Source of the DNA: Burkholderia sp. lig30
GTDB lineage: Bacteria > Pseudomonadota > Gammaproteobacteria > Burkholderiales > Burkholderiaceae
Direction: 5' to 3'
Length of the DNA: 64,000 bases
NCBI RefSeq assembly: GCF_000687455.2
Contig: NZ_JGVW01000049.1
Coordinates: 62,001-126,000, forward strand
Part shown: one piece after another, positions 28,679 through 36,198 of the stretch
Position numbering within the stretch: the first letter of the stretch is position 1
Layout of the letters: each line of letters begins with the position of its first letter
Translations under genes and position numbers: made by a program
Notes under the pieces: model-generated
The model's database searches: none
What the model was told of the DNA's origin: nothing
The model's input: only the letters and a program-made list of their open reading frames with translations

Positions 28679-29734
28679 TTACAGCGGCGACGGCACCGAG
28701 ACCCGCGTGCGCGCCGACTTCGGCAGCCGAGGCGACAGCGTCGGGCCGCCAGTGCCCGGACGCTGCTCGGCCGGCGCCTCGACGTCGACCGTGCCCGGCG
28801 CGGTCGCGCCCGGCGCCGCCCATTGCTCGCTCATCAACGCATCGGTCGACTGGCTGAAATGCTCGACGAGGTGATCGATGAAGGTCCGCACCTTCGCCGG
28901 CAGATGGCGGCGGCTCGGATACGCCACGTTGATCTCGATCTGCGGCAGCCGGTAATCGCCCAGCAGGCGCACCAGATCGCCGCGCGACGTGTCGCCGCCG
29001 ATCAGGTAGCTCGGCAGGATCGCGATCCCCATGCCGAGCAGCGCGAACTGACGCAGCATCTCGGTGTTGTTCGCGACGATCAGGTTGGTCGAGCGCACCC
29101 GCACTTCGCCTTCCGGCCCCGTGAACACGCGGTCGTCACCCCAATACTCGGGCGGCAGGCTCAGGCTCGGGTGCTCCATCAACTGCTCTGGATGGGTCGG
29201 CACGCCATGCTTTTCGAGATAGCCCGGCGTCGCGCAGACAGTCATGCACCCGGTGGTCAGCCGCCGCGTGACGATGCTCGCGCTGCGCATCTGGCGTGTC
29301 GTCACGATGCCGACGTCAAACCCTTCCTCGACCAGATCGACCTGCCGGTCGACCAACGTCAGATCCGGCACGACTTTCGGAAAGGTCTCCGTGTAGCTTT
29401 TCAGCACCGGCGCGAGATTGTGCAGGCCGAACACGACGGGCGCGACGATGCGCAGCGTGCCGACCGGCTCGTGGTTGCGCGCGACCACCATCTGCTCGAC
29501 GTCCTCGAGCTCGTCGAGAATCTGGCGGGCGCGCTCCAGATAGACCTGGCCGGACTCCGTCAGCGACAGACTGCGCGTCGTGCGATTGAGCAAGCGCGTG
29601 CCGAGACGGCCCTCCAGATCGGCGACGTGGCGCGTCGCGACCGCGTTGGAGATATCCATTGCACTCGCGGCCCGGGCGAAACTGCCGAGATCCGCGACCT
29701 TGACGAACACTCGCATCGACTGCAAATGATCCAT
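28679..29734 (-). CDS. LysR-type transcriptional regulator
   Basis: The 351-residue regulator has an N-terminal winged helix (residues 1-60, MDHLQSMRVFVKVADLGSF, followed by LEGRLGTRLLNRTTRSLSLTESG) and a periplasmic-binding-like effector domain. About 40 extra C-terminal residues are Pro/Ala/Gly-rich and probably disordered. It is divergent from the D-2-hydroxyacid dehydrogenase gene, the usual layout for a LysR protein and its target, and a perfect inverted repeat with an 11-base spacer lies between them (29881-29913). The effector is unknown. Confidence 0.92.
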   Translation of the reverse strand: MDHLQSMRVFVKVADLGSFARAASAMDISNAVATRHVADLEGRLGTRLLNRTTRSLSLTESGQVYLERARQILDELEDVEQMVVARNHEPVGTLRIVAPVVFGLHNLAPVLKSYTETFPKVVPDLTLVDRQVDLVEEGFDVGIVTTRQMRSASIVTRRLTTGCMTVCATPGYLEKHGVPTHPEQLMEHPSLSLPPEYWGDDRVFTGPEGEVRVRSTNLIVANNTEMLRQFALLGMGIAILPSYLIGGDTSRGDLVRLLGDYRLPQIEINVAYPSRRHLPAKVRTFIDHLVEHFSQSTDALMSEQWAAPGATAPGTVDVEAPAEQRPGTGGPTLSPRLPKSARTRVSVPSPL

Positions 29735-30160
29735 AACCGACTCCTGCCGCTGTTACCGCTTCAAAAAGGAGAAGCAAATGCGTAATTCTCCTACGACAGC
29801 GGAAATGATGCAGAGTTGCCCGACAAACGCCGCTACCCCGCCAAAAATGAGCAAATATACTCGACTTCCGGGGACGGTTGACCCAATTATTCTGATTTAA
29901 GCAATAATTGGGTGGACCTCATCAGGCAAGCAGCGGATTCAGAAATGTCTGATGCGGTCCGTGATCGTTCGAGACGGCGCCCTTGCCCCTGCATCGGGGC
30001 AAGGGCCGGCCCCATTGCGGCCCGGCGTAACAACCTGTTAAAAAGAGATACACCACGCGGCCGTTCGGCATAGGATCATGACGACCCTCAAACCGGGCGG
30101 GGAAGACGCGCGACGAGCGCCGCCACCGCCCCTGCTTTCAACGCGCGATTCCCGCTAACC
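29735..30160. other. intergenic region between the LysR gene and the dehydrogenase gene
   Basis: No gene is seen in these 426 bp. The region holds the inverted repeat described separately (29881-29913), a plus-strand TTGACC at about 29876 that could act as a -35, and a second perfect inverted repeat CCCTTGCCCC / GGGGCAAGGG at 29980-30005 with loop TGCATC. The second hairpin lies in the leader of the dehydrogenase gene and has no T-run, so its role is unclear. Confidence 0.6.
29881..29913. promoter_or_regulatory. perfect inverted repeat, candidate LysR operator
   Basis: ACCCAATTATT and AATAATTGGGT are exact reverse complements separated by 11 bases. The innermost bases give the T-N11-A arrangement typical of LysR-type binding sites. 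It lies 147 bp upstream of the LysR start and about 250 bp upstream of the divergent dehydrogenase. Confidence 0.65.
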
Positions 30161-31177
30161 ATGAAAATTGCCATTCTCGACGACTACCAGGACGCCGTCC
30201 GTAAGCTGAATTGCTTCCAGATGCTCGCCGACCATGACGTGAAGGTCTTCAACAACACGGTGCGCGGGCTGGGCCAGCTCGCGAGCCGTCTGGCGGAAGT
30301 CGAGGCGCTGGTGCTGATTCGCGAGCGCACCCCGATCACCTCGCAACTGCTCGCCAAGCTGCCGCATTTGCGCATGATCAGCCAGACCGGCCGCCTGTCG
30401 AGCCATGTCGATCTGGACGCCTGCACGGATCGCGGCATCGCGGTGCTCGAGGGCGCCGGCTCGCCGATCGCGCCCGCCGAGCTGACCTGGGCGCTGATCA
30501 TGGCCGCGCAGCGCCGCATCCCGCAGTACGTCGCGAACCTCAAGCAGGGCGCCTGGCAACAGTCCGGCCTGAAGACCTCGGCGCTGCCGCCGAACTTCGG
30601 GCTCGGCCAGGTGCTGCGCGGCCAGACGCTCGGCATCTGGGGCTACGGCAAGATCGGCCGGCTGGTCGCCGGGTACGGCCGGGCGTTCGGCATGAACGTG
30701 CTGATCTGGGGCCGCGAGCACTCGCTCGAGGCCGCGCGCGCGGACGGCTACGCCGCGGCGGACAGCCGCGAGGCGCTGTTCGAGCAGAGCGACGTGCTGT
30801 CGCTGCACCTGCGCCTGCATGACGACACGCGCGGCATCGTCACGCAGCAGGACCTGATGCGGATGAAGCCGACGGCGCTGTTCGTCAACACGAGCCGCGC
30901 CGAGCTGCTCGAGGAGAACGCACTCGTCAACGCGTTGTCGCACAATCGGCCGGGGATGGTCGCGATCGACGTCTACGAGAGCGAGCCGATCCTGCAGGGC
31001 TACAGCCTGCTGCGGATGGAGAACGTGATCTGCACACCGCACATCGGCTATGTCGAGCGCGAGAGCTATGAGCTGTATTTCAGCGCCGCGTTCAAGAACA
31101 TCCTGGCGTTCGACCAGGGCGACATGTCGGCCGTCGTCAACCCGGACGCACTGGCGCAGGGCCGCTGGCGCCGCTGA
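30161..31177 (+). CDS. D-2-hydroxyacid dehydrogenase family protein
   Basis: The 338-residue product belongs to the NAD-dependent D-isomer 2-hydroxyacid dehydrogenases. It shows the nucleotide-binding GIWGYGKIGRLVAGYGRAFG, the catalytic arginine region in FVNTSRAELLEE, and the catalytic histidine in CTPHIGYVERESYE. Substrates in the family include D-lactate, glycerate, phosphoglycerate and hydroxypyruvate; none can be assigned here. It is divergent from the LysR gene, which probably controls it. Confidence 0.88.
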   Translation: MKIAILDDYQDAVRKLNCFQMLADHDVKVFNNTVRGLGQLASRLAEVEALVLIRERTPITSQLLAKLPHLRMISQTGRLSSHVDLDACTDRGIAVLEGAGSPIAPAELTWALIMAAQRRIPQYVANLKQGAWQQSGLKTSALPPNFGLGQVLRGQTLGIWGYGKIGRLVAGYGRAFGMNVLIWGREHSLEAARADGYAAADSREALFEQSDVLSLHLRLHDDTRGIVTQQDLMRMKPTALFVNTSRAELLEENALVNALSHNRPGMVAIDVYESEPILQGYSLLRMENVICTPHIGYVERESYELYFSAAFKNILAFDQGDMSAVVNPDALAQGRWRR

Positions 31178-31200
31178 GCGGCGCGCGGCGGGCGGCGCCG

Positions 31201-32067
31201 TCAGACGGCGATGCGCCCGCCGGTCAGCGCGTCGACGCGCGCGAGGAAATGCTCGCCGTCGCGCCGCCCGAGGTCGTACGCGTGCCGCATCTGCGCCGGG
31301 TTCGTGTAGTCCCAGCTCGAGATCGGCACCCGGCTCGACGGCTGCACGTACAGGCGCTGCTGCTCGCCGTGCGCGACCGTAAACATCTGCGGACGCGGAT
31401 ACAACCGGGTGACGAGCACCAGCACCTGCCCCGGCGACGCGTCGAGCGCGCCCACCGGGACGTTGTCGACCATGCCGCCGTCGAGCACCGGCCGGCCGTC
31501 ACGGCGCAGGACCGGCGTAAACGGCGGCGTGCATGACGATTGCAGGATCAGGTCGGCGAGATCCTCGACCGTCGCGCAGGACTGCGCGCGCACGAATTCC
31601 GGCCGGAAGCCGAGTGTGCGGCCGAGCGTCGGGTGCAGCGTCTTGCGGACGTACTTCTCGATGTTGTACGCGATGAGCCCTGCCGCCACCGCGCTGCGCG
31701 CGCCGAGCCAGCGCGGCACGTGCGACACGCCGATGCGGATCTCCGGCGCGCGGGCCAGCTTCGCGAACGGCTCACCATAGATGTCGAGCAGCGCCTGCCG
31801 GTAGATCCGGTAATGCGGAAACACCGGCTCGCGGCGAAACAGGTTGCCCCAGTACGCGTTCTTCCGGTTATGGCGCAGCGCCTCCTCGTAATAGCGCATC
31901 ACCCACGCGGCGTCCCGCGTGTAGAGCATGCAGGCGGTCGCCGCGCCCGCCGAGATCCCGGCGATCACGCGCGGCCGCAGCGCCAGCGCCGGCTGCGCGA
32001 CGTCCCAGAAGCCGGCTTGCCACCAGCAGCGGTTGCCGCCGCCCGCGAACACGACCTGATCGAACAT
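31201..32067 (-). CDS. patatin-like phospholipase
   Basis: The 288-residue protein has the patatin catalytic set: oxyanion motif GGGNR (residues 10-13), nucleophile GISAG (Ser39) and the DGGMVDNVPVGAL aspartate motif. Family members hydrolyse acyl ester bonds of phospholipids. The ATG at 32067 gives the canonical MFDQVVFAGGGNRCWW start. No signal peptide is seen; it is probably cytoplasmic or membrane-associated. It lies 11 bp after the PaaI-type thioesterase gene, implying an operon linked to acyl metabolism. Confidence 0.88.
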   Translation of the reverse strand: MFDQVVFAGGGNRCWWQAGFWDVAQPALALRPRVIAGISAGAATACMLYTRDAAWVMRYYEEALRHNRKNAYWGNLFRREPVFPHYRIYRQALLDIYGEPFAKLARAPEIRIGVSHVPRWLGARSAVAAGLIAYNIEKYVRKTLHPTLGRTLGFRPEFVRAQSCATVEDLADLILQSSCTPPFTPVLRRDGRPVLDGGMVDNVPVGALDASPGQVLVLVTRLYPRPQMFTVAHGEQQRLYVQPSSRVPISSWDYTNPAQMRHAYDLGRRDGEHFLARVDALTGGRIAV

Positions 32068-32078
32068 CGTCGCGCCGC

Positions 32079-32483
32079 TCAGGCGAGGAGCGCGTAGGTC
32101 GAGGTCGCGTGGACGGCCATCTTGCCATCCTCGTCGAACAGCTCGACTTCGCCGAACACCAGGTTGCGGCCCGTCCGCAGCACGCGCGCGGTGACGAGTA
32201 CGTCGCCCTTGCGCACCGGGCGCATGAAGTTCGTGTTCAGCGAGACGGTCGTCATCGGGCGGAATTCGCCGAGCGCCGCCGAGATCGCCACCACCATCGC
32301 GGTGTCGGCTGCGGCCGTAAACACCTGGCCGCAGATCACGCCGCCCGAATGCCGGAATTCGCCGGAAAACGGCAGACGCAGCGTGACGCTGTCGTCGGAG
32401 ATCGATACGGGAGCGAGGCCGAGTGAGCGGACCCACGGGGCCAGCAGCCGGTCCAGCAATTCGCGGACAGCGTTTTCATCCAT
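32079..32483 (-). CDS. PaaI-family hotdog thioesterase
   Basis: The 134-residue product has the hotdog fold sequence typical of PaaI/YdiI thioesterases: SGEFRHSGGVICGQVFTAAADTAMVVAI, in which the histidine-glycine-glycine loop binds the thioester, and MTTVSLNTNFMRPV. It should hydrolyse acyl-CoA thioesters in the cytoplasm; the acyl chain preference is unknown. It is co-directional with and directly upstream of the patatin gene. Confidence 0.88.
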   Translation of the reverse strand: MDENAVRELLDRLLAPWVRSLGLAPVSISDDSVTLRLPFSGEFRHSGGVICGQVFTAAADTAMVVAISAALGEFRPMTTVSLNTNFMRPVRKGDVLVTARVLRTGRNLVFGEVELFDEDGKMAVHATSTYALLA

Positions 32484-32630
32484 CTTCTAGTGCCCAGGAA
32501 ACGCCGCGCGACCGCCGCGCGGCAGGTGTGGACGTCATGATACCGGGAGCAGGCAAAGTCCGACGGCTCGTTGTTTCCCCACTTGTCAGCGAATGCGGCG
32601 AAACTTTTTCGAGAAATTCGTTGAAAGTGC

Positions 32631-32659
32631 TTGCCAAGGGTAAAAAGCTCGTGCATAAT
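32631..32659 (+). promoter_or_regulatory. sigma-70 promoter of tRNA-Lys
   Basis: -35 TTGCCA (32631-32636), exactly 17 bp, -10 CATAAT (32654-32659), about 13 bp before the tRNA 5' end. Good spacing and match to sigma-70. Confidence 0.82.
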
Positions 32660-32672
32660 TTGTCTTCTGTTG

Positions 32673-32748
32673 GGGGCGTTAGCTCAGTTGGTAGAGCAGC
32701 GGACTCTTAATCCGTAGGTCGAGTGTTCGAGTCACTCACGCCCCACCA
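32673..32748 (+). tRNA. tRNA-Lys (CUU), island attachment site
   Basis: The 76-nt cloverleaf has acceptor GGGGCGT/ACGCCCC, D-arm GCTC/GAGC, anticodon loop CTCTTAA (anticodon CTT), T-arm GAGTG/CACTC with TTCGAGT, and encoded CCA. The acceptor and arms pair fully. Its 3' half is duplicated at 35801-35844, marking it as the integration site of the element that follows. Confidence 0.96.
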
Positions 32749-32749
32749 G
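32706..32749 (+). repeat. attL-like copy: 3' half of tRNA-Lys
   Basis: These 44 bp, from the anticodon to one base past CCA, match 35801-35844 with three transitions. This copy is part of the intact tRNA. Integrases of the tyrosine family often use exactly this tRNA 3' segment. Confidence 0.85.
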
Positions 32750-32758
32750 CGAATTCAA

Positions 32759-32787
32759 GGGCTTGCACGAAAGTGCAGGCCCTTTTT
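32759..32787 (+). terminator. rho-independent terminator of tRNA-Lys
   Basis: Stem GGGCTTGCAC / GTGCAGGCCC (one G-U pair) with loop GAAA, followed by TTTTT. It starts 10 bp after the CCA end and would have been brought in by the island. Confidence 0.88.
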
Positions 32788-32814
32788 ACGTTCTAAAGTC
32801 GCTCAATGTTGGGG

Positions 32815-32835
32815 TTTGCCATAGTTTTGCCATAG
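32815..32835 (+). repeat. two direct copies of TTTGCCATAG
   Basis: The 10-bp sequence occurs at 32815-32824 and 32826-32835, between the tRNA and the integrase start. Closely spaced direct repeats here are the expected place for integrase arm-type sites or a binding site controlling the integrase gene; this is inference. Confidence 0.6.
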
Positions 32836-32875
32836 CTCGAAACTCGGCCCCGGATCAACGATTCCGAGGCTCACA

Positions 32876-33274
32876 ATGGCAAGCATTACCAAGCGCGGGA
32901 AATACTGGCGAGCCCAGATTGTCCGCAAGGGGTTCCCACCCCAGTTTCACACCTTCGATACCAAGGCCGAAGCCGAGGCTTGGGCACGCGCCACTGAATC
33001 CGAGATGGATCAGGGGCGGTTCGTCTCGCGAGTCGAAGCCGAGCGCACCACCCTCGCGCAGGCGCTCGAGCGGTACTGGACAAGCGTCGCGTCCCACAAA
33101 CGTCACCCGCGGCAGGAGCGCTACCGGATCAATCATTGGCTCCGTCAACCTCTTCGACATTTCGCGCTGGCCAACCTTAAGGGCGCCCACTTCGCCCAAT
33201 ACCGTGACGAGCGCCGCGCTGCCGGACGTGCCGAGAACACGATTCGTCTTGAGCTTGGCCGCCCTTCTTGTTAA
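32876..33274 (+). pseudogene. truncated tyrosine-type (phage) integrase, N-terminal part only
   Basis: The 132-residue frame starts MASITKRGKYWRAQIVRKGFPP, the arm-binding domain of phage-type integrases, continues through TFDTKAEAEAWARATESEM and the start of the core-binding domain (LANLKGAHFAQYRDERRAAGRAENTIRLEL), then stops after GRPSC. The catalytic domain with its R-H-R-Y residues is missing. After ENTIRLEL the sequence no longer resembles an integrase; a nearby frame reads LAALLVNKDI, and short direct and inverted repeats begin there. The location next to the tRNA attachment site is exactly where an intact integrase would sit. Confidence 0.85.
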
Positions 33275-33314
33275 CAAAGATATCTTCTTGTTAGGGTGTC
33301 AGGCAGACACCTAA
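33264..33314. repeat. short direct and inverted repeats at the integrase breakpoint
   Basis: CTTCTTGTTA occurs twice (33264-33273 and 33284-33293). It is followed by a hairpin TTAG-GGTGTC-AGGCA-GACAC-CTAA (33291-33314). The core GGTGTCAGGCAGA recurs at 33359-33371. The cluster resembles the remains of an insertion element end, which could explain the truncated integrase and the unusual start of the next gene. Confidence 0.55.
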
Positions 33315-33327
33315 CCGATGCCAATCG

Positions 33328-34368
33328 ATGTCCCGTAGAAACCGATTCGGTCTGCATAGGTGTCAGGCAGATACGTGTCCGACTGAGCTGTGTATAACTT
33401 GCTCTTGCTGGCGTTGTTCAATCTTGCTGCGCAGCGACAGTAAAGATCACATTCAGGGACTCGCTTGGCGCTTCTTTGTGAGCGGAACGACGATCCGAAC
33501 GGAATATGGTGCCGCCCCAGCGATCCAGTTTAACGAGCACCATTACGGCAAGAGCAATATTTCACCATCGCCATGGCTCAAGAACGACATCAAATTGATA
33601 GAGGAAGCGGCGAAGATCGGGCTCTTCCACTATGGCCCTCGGCTCTGGATGATAGGTCACGTAGAGCCCCTCAAAGATCTGCAAGATCCGATGAAGCGTT
33701 CGCAAGTCATCAGGCGAATACTGAAAGAATACCCGGAAAATACGCTCACCAAGGACTCCACCTTCTATCGGATCCGCGTTTTTCCTCAGCATCCCGATAA
33801 CCCCCAAGAATACGATAGTCCACCGATTGCTCTAGCAGGCAAGGGACGCCTGGACTCGCCGGGGTTTCCCGTCATGTATGGTTCACAGGACATCGACGTC
33901 TGCATTCACGAATGTCGAGCCAACGCTGAAGATGACATCTATGTGGCTACGCTTAAGCCACAGCGGGATTTGCGCCTGTTAGACCTAACGCACCTTCTTA
34001 AAGAGAACGTGACGGAATTTGAGAGCCTAGATATGGCTATACATATGCTTTTTCTTGCGCGCCCCCATTCCTATGAAATTTCCCGTGCGATTTCGCTGGC
34101 CGCGAAGGATGCCGGCTTCGACGGATTAATTTATCCGTCATTTTTCAGCTTGATTCGCACCGGTGGTCACCCTTTCGAAACGTCCTATGGACTTTCACTC
34201 CGCCGCTTCCATCCCGAAGCGAAAAAATACGCACGAGCATTCACCATTGCAAACTTTGCGCTCTTTGGACGCCCTCTTGAAAGTGCGTCGGTTCGCTTGG
34301 AATGCATTAACCGACTCATTCTGACCCAGGTCGGTTACCAAGGAAATTTCGGCCCTGTCACGTATTGA
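33328..34368 (+). CDS. RES-domain protein, possibly with a rearranged N-terminus
   Basis: The 346-residue product contains a C-terminal RES domain, seen in FYRIRVFPQHPDNPQEYDSPP, GKGRLDSPGFPVMYGSQDIDVCIHECRAN (conserved R, S and E) and the core DLRLLDLTHLL. RES domains of the shorter type are toxins that consume NAD+; this belongs to a longer type with an extra N-terminal half (WRFFVSGTTIRTEYGAAPAIQFNEHHYG). The first about 45 residues (MSRRNRFGLHRCQADTCP...) include a CITCSCWRC run and come from the repeat-rich segment next to the truncated integrase, so the original N-terminus, perhaps a zinc ribbon, may be lost. No Xre-type antitoxin gene is adjacent. Start uncertain. Confidence 0.7.
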   Translation: MSRRNRFGLHRCQADTCPTELCITCSCWRCSILLRSDSKDHIQGLAWRFFVSGTTIRTEYGAAPAIQFNEHHYGKSNISPSPWLKNDIKLIEEAAKIGLFHYGPRLWMIGHVEPLKDLQDPMKRSQVIRRILKEYPENTLTKDSTFYRIRVFPQHPDNPQEYDSPPIALAGKGRLDSPGFPVMYGSQDIDVCIHECRANAEDDIYVATLKPQRDLRLLDLTHLLKENVTEFESLDMAIHMLFLARPHSYEISRAISLAAKDAGFDGLIYPSFFSLIRTGGHPFETSYGLSLRRFHPEAKKYARAFTIANFALFGRPLESASVRLECINRLILTQVGYQGNFGPVTY

Positions 34369-34590
34369 GGATTTCACCTCACTCCAAATCTGCTCGAAGC
34401 TCAGACTATAATTTAAAGCGCAATACCTTACCTGACTCAAGGTGTTTCACCTGGAATCACAAACCAAACAGCCTTTCATCATGAATGGTTATTTCGCACC
34501 ACCAAGCCAGCCAACCCAACTACAAACAAAACTTCAAATCAAAAATTCTCAAATTATTTGCAAACATACAACCACGAAGAAAAATTTCCG

Positions 34591-35466
34591 ATGAAAACCA
34601 CAACACATCTATACATCCTTATATTCCCAGAAAAAAATGCCATAAAAATAGGGAAGGCGAACGATATACAAAATCGAATCGACTCTCTTAAGCGCTGGTG
34701 GGGAGCCGTTGACCATCCATCGTCATATTATCTAAAAATAGACGAAAAACTCGTTTACAAGCTCGAAAAAACGATTCATTTTATGCTCTCCCACTACTCC
34801 ATTGAATTTGACGATGGAGATGGGAAAAGCGAGATGTTTTCCTTTGAGGCTCTGGAGCACGCGATAGGAATTATCAACCTCTATACATCCATGAGCCGCC
34901 TCAACGAATCATTAAAAAAGGGGATCAAACAGCCGCTCCAAGCCACCCCAGCCAAAACCAAGGCAAAAATAGAAAAATACAAACAAATCAAGAAGAAATC
35001 AGATCGTTTTTTCAATAGCCTCTCAAAATCATTAGCCATCCACAAAAAAATTCATCGGCTAATAATTTTCCTAATCCGCCATCAAGCACGCATACAATTT
35101 CAGTACGACATCGTTGACGATTACGTATTTTTTCGCGTACGCAACACCCGAAAAACTGATCGATCAAAATCACTCTCCCCCACATCACTTTTTAGTTTTG
35201 ATATTGATGACTTTGACATGAGAGCCGGGATAAATCTTTGCTCCGCGGTCGGCTCAGGAAACATCGTGCAATACAAAATACAGCTCATTCACAAGAGCAA
35301 TAGAGACAGAGATTCCGCCATCCCACACCTTTCCTATATGTCCAGTCAAGTCGAACGTCTACTGGATAATTTACCTAAAAAATCAGAATCCGCACTGGAA
35401 GACATTCCGATTCTAGACGAAAGAAAAATAATAAACGAGATCATAAATAAAATAGACGAGGCGTAG
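34591..35466 (+). CDS. AT-rich gene with GIY-YIG (T5orf172-like) N-terminal domain
   Basis: The 291-residue product begins MKTTTHLYILIFPEKNAIKIGKANDIQNRIDSL (shown here as the N-terminal motif in parts): YILI and IKIGKANDIQNRI resemble the GIY-YIG nuclease core as in T5orf172/MUG113 proteins, with RWWGAVDHPSSYYL and the glutamate in KLEKTIHFML following. After about residue 105 the protein is Lys-rich and helical with no recognised domain. The ATG at 34591 is chosen; the frame is open 11 codons further. Base composition is far more AT-rich than any other gene in the window, a clear sign of transfer. Role unknown; phage or defence-associated endonuclease is possible. Confidence 0.6.
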   Translation: MKTTTHLYILIFPEKNAIKIGKANDIQNRIDSLKRWWGAVDHPSSYYLKIDEKLVYKLEKTIHFMLSHYSIEFDDGDGKSEMFSFEALEHAIGIINLYTSMSRLNESLKKGIKQPLQATPAKTKAKIEKYKQIKKKSDRFFNSLSKSLAIHKKIHRLIIFLIRHQARIQFQYDIVDDYVFFRVRNTRKTDRSKSLSPTSLFSFDIDDFDMRAGINLCSAVGSGNIVQYKIQLIHKSNRDRDSAIPHLSYMSSQVERLLDNLPKKSESALEDIPILDERKIINEIINKIDEA

Positions 35467-35800
35467 ATCCTACAAAAACTCACAATCCGGTTTAGAATAT
35501 TTAGAATATTTAGAATCTGCTAGATCCCTCTCGGCCTGAATCAATCAGGCCACCTCTATCAACGCGCATCATTCCGATGACCTGTGATATTTACGTCCCA
35601 AAGTATCCCACTGTAACGTTAGCGGCAAGGCAACATGAGGCCAGCTATCGCGGGTTCCGGACCGAGCCATATGGCCGCCGTTGCGCCGAAATTCTCCCGA
35701 AGAACTTCAATTGTCGTCCGTCATCGCAAAAGTAGCCAGAAACAAAATACCATTAAAAATCAGTTATATACTATTAACCAAAAAGGTGTTTAGCCCGCCG
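35467..35800. other. non-coding right arm of the island
   Basis: No gene is evident in these 334 bp of AT-rich sequence. A 9-bp tandem repeat (35491-35517) is the only regular structure. Confidence 0.6.
35491..35517 (+). repeat. three tandem 9-bp units (TTTAGAATA)
   Basis: TTTAGAATA, TTTAGAATA and TTTAGAATC lie head to tail 25 bp after the stop of the AT-rich gene. Short iterons of this kind can bind recombination directionality or replication proteins, but three copies are too few to argue a function. Confidence 0.75.
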
Positions 35801-35844
35801 CTTAACCCGTAGGTCGAGTGTTTGAGTCACTCACGCCCTACCAG
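35801..35844 (+). repeat. attR-like copy: degenerate 3' half of tRNA-Lys
   Basis: The sequence matches 32706-32749 with three transitions (T to C in the anticodon stem side, C to T in the T-loop, C to T in the acceptor). It is followed by its own hairpin terminator, as expected if this is the original chromosomal tRNA end displaced by the island. It cannot form a tRNA by itself. Confidence 0.82.
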
Positions 35845-35854
35845 GAAATTCAAA

Positions 35855-35884
35855 GGTTGCAAGCGATTTCGTTTGCAACCCTTT
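35855..35884 (+). terminator. rho-independent terminator after the displaced tRNA end
   Basis: Stem GGTTGCAA / TTGCAACC with a 10-base loop, then CTTTT. Its position 11 bp after the displaced CCA mirrors that of the terminator after the intact tRNA-Lys, so it is probably the ancestral tRNA-Lys terminator. Confidence 0.8.
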
Positions 35885-36198
35885 TCCCATTCCGGCTACG
35901 TTTTTCGTCTGGCCGAAGAAAACAACGCGTGGCCCACCTCCATCCCCTCCTTCCCGGGCAATCGGCCTGCATTCCCATGATTGCCCGCCGCGCCGATGCT
36001 GCCATCCGAACGCCTCGCCATTCCCAGCCAGCGCAGGGCATGCGCCACTAGGCACGGCCCTCGATATGGTCTTCTCATCTTATACACTTGTTTCACATAT
36101 TGCACTTGTTGCAGATGTAGCCTAAGCTAGCTTCCGCGTACGGCGGAAGCTAGCTTAGGCGGCTCTTCGCCAAACAGCATGTTTGCGCTAGAAAGGGA
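35885..36198. promoter_or_regulatory. non-coding region upstream of the orphan antitoxin
   Basis: No gene is seen in these 314 bp. The 3' part is AT-rich, with CACTTGTT occurring twice (about 36085-36110) and a long palindrome at 36121-36159. A ribosome-binding site, GAAAGGGA, precedes the antitoxin ATG. Confidence 0.5.
36121..36159. promoter_or_regulatory. 39-bp palindrome, candidate operator or terminator
   Basis: CCTAAGCTAGCTTCCGC and GCGGAAGCTAGCTTAGG are exact reverse complements (17 bp each) around a 5-base centre. It lies 40 bp before the antitoxin start. Type II antitoxins normally repress their own operon through palindromes in this position; without a T-run it is less likely to be a terminator. 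Confidence 0.65.

Larger units (their letters stand above)
32706..35844 (+). mobile_element. small decayed genomic island integrated in tRNA-Lys
   Basis: The element is bounded by the imperfect 44-bp direct repeat, 3,095 bp from copy to copy. It contains a truncated integrase, IS-like short repeats, a RES-domain gene and an AT-rich GIY-YIG-like gene. Base composition falls well below that of the flanking chromosome in the right half. The truncated integrase and the three differences between the repeats suggest that it no longer excises by itself. Confidence 0.75.

Noticed and set aside
25809-28823. Open frame of about 1,000 codons on the minus strand opposite topB
   Set aside because: Antisense shadow of a well-supported topoisomerase gene; Arg/Leu/Ala-rich, no motifs.
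30155-31042. 295-codon minus-strand frame opposite the D-2-hydroxyacid dehydrogenase gene
   Set aside because: The plus strand has the NAD-binding and catalytic motifs; the minus frame has none.
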